This document shows positions 1 through 12,100 of a stretch of 28,576 nt of DNA, piece after piece. A program made the position numbers and the translations under genes. The stretch spans positions 1-28,576 of the forward strand of contig CALSCQ010001679.1 in NCBI GenBank assembly GCA_943704525.1, written 5' to 3'. The notes beneath the pieces were generated by a model that saw only the letters and a list, made by a program, of their open reading frames with translations, was not told where the DNA came from and ran no database searches. Position 1 is the first letter of the stretch, and the number at the start of each line of letters is the position of its first letter. Origin of the DNA: Pigoraptor vietnamica. Taxonomy: Eukaryota; Opisthokonta; Filasterea.

Positions 1-188
1 GGGGCCCATTTTTTTATTTTATTTTATTTCCTTTTTTTTTTTTTTTTTTGAAGTCACGAGGAAAGGGAAACGCTAGCGTTGAGGGGATTTCAAATGAACG
101 TTATACGCCATGACGATATAAAACGGCGGAAATGAAAAAAAAAAAGAGTTCACACGCAACCGACTGGACCGGCCATATGGGGAGACGC
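1..188. other. 3' flank of the giant gene, homopolymer-rich window edge
   Basis: No gene is supported here. The first 50 bases are a GGGGCCC start followed by T-rich runs, including an unbroken run of about 18 T. On the minus strand this lies downstream of the stop codon of the giant gene and reads as several overlapping AATAAA-like hexamers (about 13-30), which could serve as a polyadenylation signal. The homopolymers could equally be a low-quality contig edge. The sequence cannot separate the two. Confidence 0.4.
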
Positions 189-3100
189 TCAGAGCTCAAG
201 CGCCTCAGACTCCAGCAGGCCCTTGTTCTCAGAACGATTGCCGTAGAGCGCGCGGTCGGCGGCACTTTCGCGGCGCAGCGCATTGGCGCTGCGCACAGAG
301 CGGGCGTGACGGAACGCCCGCATGTACTGGAACACAACCCACAGCAGCGAGAGCATCATCCACGCGGCACACAGGTGGGCTCCGCTCGTCACCGCCGTCC
401 CCGCGCCCACAATTCCAATAAACGCAAGCCCGAGGGCAAGGATGGTCACTTCGAGGACGACATTGGCGAGCGCGAGCGCCCGCGCGCCCTTAACACCGCC
501 CGACAGCGACGTGTTGTCGTTCCACGCAATGACGGAAGCGACGCGCGCGCAGTGCAGCAGTATGAGGAAAATGGCGGCCGCGCCAAGCGACGACGTGGCG
601 GTCACGCGGCCCGTCTCCGCAAGGTCCGGGTTTGCGATGATGCACGCGAGCAGCGTGATGGCAACGCAGAAGCAGTTGAGCGCGACGAGTACCCGCCCGC
701 GCGTCGCAGGCGTACCCGGCTTGGAGAGCGGCCCGGGGAAGCCCTCGAGCACGAACGGCGCCTCAATATCGCCCTCAACGTCGACCGACGCGTGCACAAA
801 GAGCGCGAGCACAGCAGTCAACGCGACTACCGACACGGAGTCAAGCGGCGTCCAGCCGAACCGCGACAGGTGGAACACGTGGGACGGCATGAAGACAAAG
901 ACGTACAACGCAACGAGCACGACGGCAATCTTGTCGCACACGTGCGCAAGAGGCACACGCCACTGCCCTCCGCCCTCCAGCCGACGCGCAAGCACCGACG
1001 CCGCCTTGGCCAACCCGGCAATGACAGCGAATGCAACACACAAGGCGGCCATGGCGGTCGCAAAGCGGTCCGCAGTGCCCTCCGCGATGGCATCGGCGCC
1101 GCAGTACCAGGGTGTCAGCAGACCGAAGACGGCCTTGCGCGACGCAAGCACGACCGCGGCCGCCGTCGAAGGCTCGTTGACCCGCATGGCGGCAGGCCAC
1201 ATGAGGGCGGCGGAGAGGACAAGGTGCGAGGCGAACATGGGCCACTGCCGCGTGCACAGCCACGCGACGACGGACAGGAGGGCGCTCGCGATGAAGAAGA
1301 AGAACATGAGCGCGATCCACGCGTCGTACCGCGTGTGCGGCTGAAGGTCGGCGTCGCGACCGAAGCGAAGGGTTGTCCCTGCGGCCGACGCCGAGCACGA
1401 AAACCGCGCGTCAAACTGAACCGCGGTGGAGGGGTTCGACAGCGACAGAGAGACGGCCTTTTCGCGCTCGCACTCGTTGAGCGCGGGCTCACTGATGCAC
1501 ACCTGCGAACCGAGCGTCGCCGCCGCAATCCAAAAGCCGGCCGTGCACACGCGATCGGCATCAAAGCACGCGCTTGCCGACGACGAAAGCACCTCGAGCA
1601 CGCCCGAATGCGCGCTCATAAACACAGAACCGCCCGTAAACTCCACGCCGGCCCCCATGGGCACGTCGAGGGTCAGAGAGTCCGCGCCGCCCGCGACCGA
1701 CACGTGCGCCGCGGTGAGGGGCGTGTGCATTCCGCGCACGCTGAGCGTGTTGTGGCCGTCGGCAAAATCGAGGGACAGCGGCGTGTTCGCAGACCACGTG
1801 AGCGTAGCGAGTGCGATTGGCTGCTCGTCGACATTTGCAGGCTCGCCAACGGCCGACAGCGAGGACGGCTGAATGTCCACGTGACGGCGGTAGGTGCCCG
1901 CACGCGCCTGCGCGCTCGACATGACCGCGCCGATCGATTTCAGGCGGAAGTCAGACACGGCAATGGCCGGCGCAAAGCCAGCATCGGGAACGGCCACGCT
2001 CACGCCGCAGCCAGAAGCCGACCACCGCAGCATCGCAGAACGCGCCCCCGTCGTGTCCGCGGGGTCCACGAATGTCCACGTCGTGGGGTGCCTCATTGCC
2101 CCCGCAGCGCCGCAGTTCGAACGGAAAGGCGCCGCGACAGGGCGGAAGGGAGCCGCGACATCAACCCTCGTGGAGTGGTCGACGGCGAGCGTGAAGCGGC
2201 CTGCAACCGTGATGTTATCGCCCGCGAGGTCTGCCGATGCCCACGGAGTGCGCGTCTCGGCAAGGTGAACAGCGGCACTGTGAGCGTAGAGCAGCGCAGT
2301 GTTGCGGACGGCATCGAGGTCGCTCGCGTTGACGGTGTCGACGAACATTTCCACGACGGACGTGTTGTGGAGCGCAAGCAGGCAGGCCGACACGGCCTCG
2401 GGTCGCATGCCAAATTCCGCGCTGACGCCTACGAACCACGACGATGCCGCGCGGGGGTGCGCGGGCGAGGCCGTGAAATTGAGGCTCACACAATCGTCGA
2501 TCACGTGAGCGAGGGAGACGCCCGCATCGCGCGCCATGACGGACACGTCCGTCAGAAGGCCCGCCGCCGCAAAGCCGAAGCCCGCGTCAAAGGCCGTGCG
2601 AAGAAGGGGTCCCTCGAGGCGCGCGCGCACGCCGGACAGGAGCACGTTGTTGCCGACGGCGCTCAGCAGCACCTCGGAGCCCGGCAGCGTCGTGTCAAAG
2701 ACGTACTCGGGCCACGCGAGAGGATGGTTCACCGTGACGGTCGACGCGTGCAGCAGCGACGTGCGCAGGTGAGGCAGATTCGTCGTCTTGAGCGTGAGAC
2801 CGCCCGTCTCGAACACGAGGTAGTTGGACGGCTGCGCAAGGGACAGCGAAATGGCGTAAGGGTCGACGGCGTCCGTCGCGTCGTTTGAGAGCGATTTCTG
2901 GTCGGCATCGGGGATAACCACGTGGACCTCGCCGTCCGAGCCCAGCGTGCTCTCGACGACAATCAGATTGAAGAGACGCAGCGCGGGAAGCTGCACGCCC
3001 ACGCGCCATCCCGTCGGCGGCGCCACGCCCTCCTGCGGCGAGTCGGCGTTGAGGCTCAGCGTGCACTGGTTTTCCATCTCGACGACGATGACCGTCGCGT

Positions 3101-6100
3101 TCGACAAGAGGTCACGCCGAAGGACGCCGCCCGTCACGTTCATCACAATGTACGACACGTCGCCATCCCGCACAGCGCTGCGTGAGAGGCGTTGCAGAGT
3201 TCCTTCAGCGTCGCGCCGGCGCAGCTCTGCGGGATGAAGCGGACCGCCCACGTGCAATTTGGGAGCGTCCAGCGGCATGCCAAAAGCACGTCCGTACGCA
3301 GGAGACACGAGCGGCAGTCCCGCGCGAACGTTCAGCTGGTCGCGGATGCGGTACTCCTCGAGCGAGAGCACGTCGCCGTCCGACGGACCGAGCGGCCACA
3401 CGACGCCGTTCACGACGTGCGGCGAGTCACTGCCGCACCAGACGTCCACGGCATCGATCACGTCGTCGTCGCCCAGTCGTGCGTGCAGCCGCTGCGTGGG
3501 AGCCTCGACGATGAGCTGGTCGCTGTCTGTGCCGAGGTCGAGCGTAGTCGCGGCGGCGCTCTGTGCCCAGACGACCTTGTCCCGCCCGCTGCCGAGCGAT
3601 ACGTTGAAGGTGGCGGACGGCAGCAGGCCCTGCCCGTAGAGGTAGTCGCCGCCGGCGCCCGTCCGCAGGAAGACGTCCATTGGCCCCGTGTACGCGAGCG
3701 TGCAATTCGCGCTGCAGAGTTCCGAGGGGGCGCCGTGCTGTGTGAGGACATCGCACAGCCAGTCCGAGGGGCCGTTCGGCGTGCTGCGGGTGCCTGAAGG
3801 GCGCCCGTCCGGTAGCACCGGCTCGACGCAGAGCGGGCCAACCGTGAAGCCCTGGCTGCCGTCCTTGAACGAGTGCAGGGACACGTTCGAGCGGCCGTCC
3901 GTTCCCGTGTTCAGCACATAGACCGAGCCGTGGATATCAAAGAGCGGGTTCGGCGCGAGCGGGTCGTCGTCGTCCGCGGACAGCTGCGAGTTGCAGACGA
4001 GGTCGTACTGGTCGGGCCCGACGACCGCGTCGACGTAGCTCCCCGTGATCACCGAGGGGGCGAGCGAGCGGCAGACGGTGATGTGGTTCGGGTACGGCGC
4101 GCCTGTGGGCTGCGTGGGGAAGTCAAAGTGCATCTCTGTGCGCGGCGTCGGCGTAACGACCGTTACGCGGGAGTACACCCCGGAGACGTTGCTGAACTGG
4201 AAGATGAAGCGGTGGATGTTCTCGTGGTACACCGTCATGAACTCGCGCGTGTCGAGGGCGTCGTACACGAGCACCTTGTCGCTGTGCAACACAAACTGGT
4301 ACGGCCGCCCGTCACTCCGTGACTGCATCACGATCGTGTTGACCTGCCCCTCCTCCACGCCACCGGCCACCGCAATGGTGCAAGTGACGTCCTTGATGAC
4401 GTTGTCTCGCCCAATGAGCACCGTGTGCGTTCCCCCACCCTGCAGGTCGAGGTCGATGCGCGAGAGGGGATCGCACTCGGTCACTGGATACACCATCGTG
4501 CTGTTGCCATCGCCAATACCAAACACGCGCACGAGCGAGAGGTCCTCCGCGCCGAGCAGCTTCACCGTCGACGTCGCGTCCGACTTGCCGTACACCGTGA
4601 GGAACCGCCGCTTGATGTCGGAGAAGGTGGCCGAGCGGCGCGCGTGGCTCGCGTCCATCATGACAACCGCCGGCGTCAGCGACGCGTTCAGCCCGGTGGG
4701 CGGCGTGAACATCGTCACGTTGAGCGTGTTGCGCGACTCGGCGCCGCTCATGTTGAGGTAGCCGGAAATCGTAAACATGTCCGGAATGGCAAAGACGTCG
4801 TCGCCGGCGCCGCCGCGAGGCTCGAGGCGACGGTACTCAGGAAGCGATTCGATCACGAGAAGACTGGGGCGGGTCGGGTGCGATGCCACGTGCATGTTCG
4901 TGACGCCCTCTGGCTCAGACAGTGCGAGGTTGAGCGCGCCGTGGTCGCCGACGACCGCAGCGTCGCGCATGCGGTAGTCCGTGGCCGCGACCGTCACGTG
5001 GAGCAGCTGCGTCGACGCGACCGAGACGGGCTGCGCGGCGTAATCCGCGGGCTCGCCGCTGAGGGCGACAAACGACGTCGTGTCGCTGCCAATATTCGTC
5101 GCGCAAGGGACGCCGGTGACGGAAAACGCCATGCCGCCGACGGGCTGGTCGAGCACCACCGAGCGGCACCGAGAGCCAATCGATGCCCCCGTCGCAAACA
5201 GCACGGAGGTGCCCGAGGCAGCCTGTGCGGCGGGCGATGTCTTGAGCTGCGCGGGCGAAAGGTCCGCGCGGCCGACAGAGCGATCGCCGTTGACGAGAAG
5301 GTGGACGGAGCCCGATGTCCCCGCGGGGAACTGCACGGGCTGCGAGAGGCGCGTGAGCACCTTGCACGTGAAGGGGGTCGAACCCGCGTCGCCGCCAAAC
5401 GAAATGGGAACGGACGCGGGGATGTCGCGAGAGTTGGAGGGGATGGAGACGCTTGCCCCGTCGCCAGGCGGCAGCAGTCCATGCGTGCGCATGCCGTCCT
5501 TCTCGTGCAGCTGAAACGTCCACGCGTTGTCGTCCACGTCGCGCGAGGCAGCATCCACATCAGAGATCTCGACGTCGCGACGGCCAAAGGAGCCCAGGTT
5601 GAGGTTGAGCACGCCGTGGTCACTGCACACAGCGGGCGCGAGCGACGGCGTGTAGGTCTGCACGTGGAACAGCGTCTCCTTCCACTCGTGGCTGGCGAGC
5701 GTCCAGCACTTCTTGCCGAAGACGACAGAGACGCAGGCGCGCAGCCGCACCTCGACGCCGCCGTTGAGGTCAAATTCGAGGGCAAGGGCACCGACGAAGC
5801 CGTTCTTCCGCATGATCCAGTAGATCTGGTCAAAGTACACGACGGGGTCGCCGTACGCCGTCACGAGGCCCAGCTTGCCGACAGCCTCCAGGAACAGCTC
5901 GGCGTCGCCCTCCACCCACGCGGGGCCCCATCCGAACCCGACGCCCACAAAGCCGCCGACGCGCACCGTCGCCTGCAGCGGCCAGTACGGCGATCCGTCG
6001 CTGTTGCGCGCGCGCATCCCGAGCCCGGCGGCCATGTCGGCCGGTCGGCCGGACGCGATGAACTTGGAAATGCCGCGCGACGTGTAGACAACGGTCGGGG

Positions 6101-9100
6101 GCGTGAGGACGAGCTGCGCCGACACGTCGACGCCGAGCCAGACCGAGGGCCACGGCCACACGAGCACCTGCCACGACGCCATTCCGACCGAGATGCGGAA
6201 CGCGCGCAGGCGGAGCTCGCATATGTCGAAGGGGGTGCCCATAATGAGGTCGAGGACGTACTTGGGGATGTCCTTCGCCTTGAGGAGGAGATGGAAGCCG
6301 TAGTCGTCGCCCGTGTCTTCTGTGACGCTGGACCACACCTCCGTCACGCGACCCACGTGATCGGGGTCGACGTCCGGCACAAACGACAGCTGCGGGAAGG
6401 TGGTCGCGGGCGAGTCCCTGTCGGGCACGGGCTGCGGCTGCTGCTGGCTCGGATCAAAGTGGAACGACTGGATCTGCGACCATGCCACGCAGTCCGCAAG
6501 GGACAACAGCGCGTCGACCTTGGCGAGGATGCGCTCAACGTCGGCAAGGGCGTCGAGTGCCTCGAAGACGCCGTCAAACGCGCACGAGCCCTCGCATTGC
6601 GTGCGCTCGACCTCGTGGAGAAACTCGAGCAGCGTCATGTCGCGGCCGAACATGATCTTGGCGGGCTCTCCCACCTTGGACATCAGCAGCGAGTTCGGGC
6701 CGATGACCTTGTCGAGGGGCTTGAGGACGACGTCGAGCTTCTGCTTGACCGACGCAAGCATGTGGCTCACGAACGAGCCCACGCAGAACGACACGCCGCC
6801 AAAGTGGATCGTGGGCGGGGTCACCGACGGGTGCGCGAGGCTCCAGTGCCACTCAATGTCCATTTGCGCAATGCGGATGTACGGCAGCGCCTGAAGTGCC
6901 GCAACGTCTTCGGACAGCCGGCCCTTCAGCTTGCCCGCAAGCCCAATGTCCAGCTCGCCCTTCAGCACGGCGTCGACGTTGAAGTCGGCGGCCCACGTGT
7001 TGTTCGCGTGCGTCACGGACAGCGCACCGCTCACACCGCTCGCCGGGTCCGGCTGCAGCACCGCAGAGACAAACCCGAGGCGCCCCTCGAGGCCGCAGTC
7101 GGCGTCGAGCGCAAAGGCGACGCCGGCGTGGAGTACCGGGTTGCGGTCAAAGCGCAGCGAGAGGCCCTTCGTCTTGGACAGCACGAGCGTCACGCGGAAC
7201 GCAAAGTCGATCGTGAGGGCGGGGTCGCAGTTGAAGTCGAGCTGAGCAAACCCGGAGCCCCCGAGGCCAAAGTGCACGGCGGGGATCGGCGGGCGCAGCG
7301 TGTCCGTCCACTGCAGGGGCCACGTGAGCTCGTCGGCGGACGCATCCGGGGCGGGCGGGCACGTGTCCGGCTTGAGGTGCTTGCACATGATGAACGTGAA
7401 GCCGTCGACGAGGATCTGGTCAAGCAGGTTGTAGTCGATCGCCCCCGTGTGGTTGAGCAGAAGGCCGTTCGTAAACTCGGTCAGCTCCGTCACGATGCCC
7501 TGGCGCGCGTCCCGCCCGATAATGTCGTCCAGGCGCGTCGAGATGGCGTCGGCAATGGCGCGGTCCACGAGCGGGACGATCCAGTCGGGCACAATGCGCG
7601 CGAGCTGCTGCGAGAAGGCGTCGAAGGCGTCCTGCAGCTGCGACATGACGACCATGGCGTTGCGGAAGTAGTTCAGCAGCGCCGACCCAAACCGCTCCAT
7701 CACGCGCGCCCACGCGCCCGCAAAGTCAGGGTCGCACTCCGCGGCAACCGCCCACGCGCTCGCGTCGAGGGCGTCCGCAAGCGCCACGCGCACGCGGAGG
7801 TCGCAGACGGGCTCGCTGAGGGCCGTGAGGGAGCCGGACATGCGCGCTGCGCCCGACAGCGACACGGCCACCTTGCCGTCGTCGCCCACGCGCGCCTCGA
7901 GTGCCGCCGGCGCCGACTGCGATCCGATGGCGGCGTTCATGTTGCCAAAGCGCGAGGCCACGGGACCAATCGCCAGCTCAACGGCGCCCTTGATCTCCGC
8001 CGCGACGCCGGCGCGCACGAAGGAGCCCGGGGCGACGTCGAGGTGAATGGAGCCGCTCGACCAGTCGGCGCGCAGGCGCAGCAATACGTTGAAGGTGCCG
8101 TTCACCGAGACACTGCCGGGGAAGCCAAGACCGATGGGAATCTCGCGGCCAAGCCCCAGCCACGCAAAGTCCAGGCGGAAGCGGTCGGCATACGAGCGCG
8201 CGGCGGACGACGTCAGCTCGACGGTGAGGGACGTGGGCGTGAGCGAGACCGAATTGCACGCGCCCGTGCCAAACTCGGCGTCCAGGACGGCGCAGAGGAG
8301 CGACACGGTCCACGACTGGTGCTGGTCGCACGCACGCGCCCGCGCATCCTCCATAATGCGGCCGACGCCATCCTGGGCGATAGCCGACACGGCGCGAGTG
8401 AGGAACGGCAGCGGGGCAGACGCCGCTGGGAAGCCCACGAGGTCCCCGCGGACGAGAAGGGCGGCGTCCATCCAGCCGCAGAACGTCGAGTAATTCAGCG
8501 CCGCAAGCTGCTCGTAGGCGCGGACGACCTCCTCGAGGGGGTGGCTCAGCGTCAGCGTCCAGTTGGCCGACGCCGCCACCATCAGATCGGTCGAAGGGGA
8601 CGTCGCATTCGCAGAGACGCGGAACGACACGCCCTCCAGAATGGGCAGTTGCAGCTGCGCCGTTCCAAACGAGAGCTCGCCCACGTGCGCCTCTGCCTCC
8701 ACCGACCACGACGACGAGAAAATGCTGCCGATGCGCGCGGCGTCGCCCATCGCAATCACGGCGGCGTTCGCATCGACGGCCTCCCCGCAGTGCACGCTGA
8801 ACGAGGCGCGTCCGGACACGCCCGCGTTCTTCGCAGTCAGCTCGAGCACGCCGAGGTGTCCAGACGCACTCGCGGCCTGTGCCTCAGCCGAGATGGCGAC
8901 CGACGCGGACATCCGGGGCAGGACGGCGCGGGGCACGGTGGGCGTCTGCGTCGAATTGGAGAGGGCCGCCACGCTCGAAGAAGCGACCGCAATGGCGTAC
9001 GGCAGCAGCCACGACCCGTTGACAGATGCGGCACGGGAGGCGACAAGGCGCAGTTGGGGGACGGTGCTGAGTCCCGGCGACACCGACGCATTCACGGCGA

Positions 9101-12100
9101 CCACAGATACAATGGACGAGAGTTCAGGGGACAGCTGCGGCGTGACCTGGGCGAGCAGGGCGTCCCACACGGCAGCGCCAGGAGTCAGCGTGACTGTGGC
9201 GGAGAACTGGCGCACGCGCCGCGTCGGGGACGTTCCATTGACGCCAGGGAAGCGGTGCTCTGCGGTCACCGAGAGGATGAAGGACGCCCCCTCCAAAACA
9301 ACTGCCGTCGGAAGAATTGCTTCGGCGTCGAAGCACGTGGACACCCACAGTTGCGCAGGCGGCGGGACGTCGAACACAAGCCCGACGCCCGCGTCCACCG
9401 TCGCGTTGAAGACGGCGCTCACGAGGGCGCTTCCGTCCATCGTCACCGACGCCCACGCGGCGCCGTCGACAGCAAACTTGGACGACGCAGCCTCGTCTGC
9501 CGGGGGCGTGAACACGTGCGTGAGGGAAAGCCCGACATCGACGCCAACGGAAGGAAGGGTTGCGGGGTAGAGCGACGCAAGCTCCGCAGGCACAAACTGG
9601 ACGGCATCGGTCGGGTGCAGCCACGGACGCACGACGAGCGATCCCCAGTCGCCGAAAGAAACGGTCGCCGCGACGGCAAAGTCCGGCCACGAGGCAAAGC
9701 TGGGAATGGACGGGAGCACAAACGTGCGCTGCCCCGTGAACACCGATTTTGTGCTGGAGCCCAGGCTGTTCGAGAGATCCAGGCGCCAGACTGCGCCAGG
9801 CACGCGCGGGAAGAGCGCAAACGAGCCGCAATCGTCCCTGTCCTTCTCAACTGACACCAGTCGCGCAGAGAGAAGGCCGTCTGGAACGCACGCCGCGACG
9901 ATCTTGTCGAGAGCGGCGACGAGCGATTTGAGGTTGTCCGTTGGCAGAGAAGTGACGTCGCAGTTGTACGTAACGGCGCTATTGACGACGAGCGTGAGGC
10001 GGGCCGGGAGGGACAGGTCGCGCGCGCAGACGTCGCTCTGGACCGCAACGGCCGTGGTGTCCGGACGCATCCACGCCGCCCACGGGAGCAGCGACGTGTC
10101 TACCATCGCATCCCACGACGCGACGAGCTTGTCGAGCGACGGCGCCTGCAGCGGGGCGAGGGGCACGCCGAAAGCGCCCGAGGACAGCCGCGAGGGCACG
10201 CGCCCGATAGCCTCACGCAGCATCGAGAGCATCACCGACGGAGCCACACGGAAGGGCGAGTCCGTCTGAATGTCCACGCGGGGTGCACGCGTGACATCGA
10301 CCGACGAAGCGCCGTCGTCCACGGCAATTCCAAGTCCGGATACGGAGAGGACGAGCGGACGTGCGACGCCGTCTTGGTCAGAGAGCGAGATGCGGGCACC
10401 AATGTCGAGGGACGCGGCGAGGGGATCGCTTGCCGTGAGCGCAATTGACACGCGCGCGCTGCCGCTCTCGATGCGGCCCGCGAGCATATCGTTGCGAAAT
10501 GCCGCCGACCACCCTTCAGCCTCCGCCGAAGCCGAGCACGCCGTGGCAAAGTTGCTGACGGACGAGCCCGATAGCGTGAAGGAGAGGGACGTGTGCAGCG
10601 CGGCTGTCGCGCGGATGCGGGACGTGGCCAACATGGGCCAACTCGCCTCCGAGATGGACAGCGGCTGCACGTGCGTCGCCGTCAGCGAAAACGAGAGCTC
10701 GGCGTCCTGACCGGCCTTCGCGACATTGGCAACATAGCACGACGCGACGCCGAGGCCCGCACTGGCCTTAGCGGAAAGCGCAGAGGCCACAGCGTCCTGC
10801 ACGTCGATCGCGCCAACAATACCGCGGAACAGGCCCCGTGTCGGGGCGAGGCTGCGAAGGGAGTTTGAGATGGCGTCCCACACATCCGACAGGTGCGCCC
10901 CGTCCGTAACCATGCCAGCCACGAGCGTCGTCGGCTGCAGCGCGCGACCGACCCAAGACACACCCGCAAGGGCATCGTGGACTGCCTTGGCGGCGTCGGC
11001 GAGCTGCGCCGCCAGCACGCGTGCGTTTGTGGAGAAAATTCCCGCAGCAACACCCGCGCGCCACGCCTCCTCAGGCAGGACGCGCCGCGCGAGGGTGCTG
11101 ACATCGGCCGAAACGGACACCGATCCGCTGTTCGAGTCCCAGCGAACGGCTGCCGACGCAAGCAGCGACGTCGTCTGCGAGAAGGACAGCGCGGCCGTGA
11201 GGAGGGTGCGGGCAGTGACCGCCGGCGTCTGCACGGCGCGCGCCACCCCGGATGACAGGTCCATTTCAAGCGTGGCGGACGCGTCCATGACGGCGACGAC
11301 CTGGCCGCTCGTGAGACGCGCGCCGTCAAGAGAAGGGCACGCCCACTGACGAACGGCGGCACCAAAGCGGTCCGACAGACCCGCGCACACCGCGCCCACG
11401 CCCGATGCGATCTGGTCATGTGCCCACGCGACAGCAGCGAGCGATTGAACAGGGGCACGCACGTGCGCGCCGAGGGACAGCGTGATGTTCATCGACAGGC
11501 CCGCCGCAGGTGACGGGAATGCAATGCGCAGGCGGTCAATGGCCGGCGATTGCTGCGCAGCCACAGCGTCGAGGAAGCGAATGACGGTGGGTGCCGCGCA
11601 CGTGGCACGGAAGGCCACCGCTGCTGCGCGGAGGTCGACACCGAGCGCGGCACCCACAAGGGACGCGAGGGGACCGGGGACAGAGAACGACTGCGCGGCC
11701 TGCGCAAATGCAGAAGCGATCGCGCCGACTGCGACGTCCGTCAAGCGCGCGTCAGGCACCAGGCGACCCGCGGCGTCGTCCGTGAAGAGGTCCCCGCGGA
11801 CTGCAGTGGACACGGACACGCCGTCGTCCACGTGACCCCACAGGCGGCCGCGGCACGTGAGCGGGACGGCCTTGGTCATGTGCACCGCAGCGCGGCGGTC
11901 GCTCGCAAAGAGGGACGACGGAAATGACGGGGGCCACGCAGTGCCGTCCGGTCGCGGCGAAACCGGCTGCGAGGCGATGAGAAGTGCAGAGAGGGATCCG
12001 ACAAGTGCACCCGAGCGCACGCACGAAGCGACGGCGCCCACCGACGCAGACACTGCCAGCGTGCGGAATTCGCCGTCGCCAACAAACAGCGCGACCGCCT

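Noticed and set aside
132-2888. Open frame of 918 codons on the plus strand
   Set aside because: Same antisense shadow; low-complexity Arg/Glu/His content and no recognisable motif.
5370-5390. GGTCGAACCC resembling a tRNA B box
   Set aside because: It lies in the coding strand region of the giant gene; no cloverleaf can be built around it.
4425-9854. Open frame of 1809 codons on the plus strand
   Set aside because: It is antisense to the giant gene. The product is Arg/His-rich without domains, as expected when the opposite strand of GC-rich coding DNA is read.
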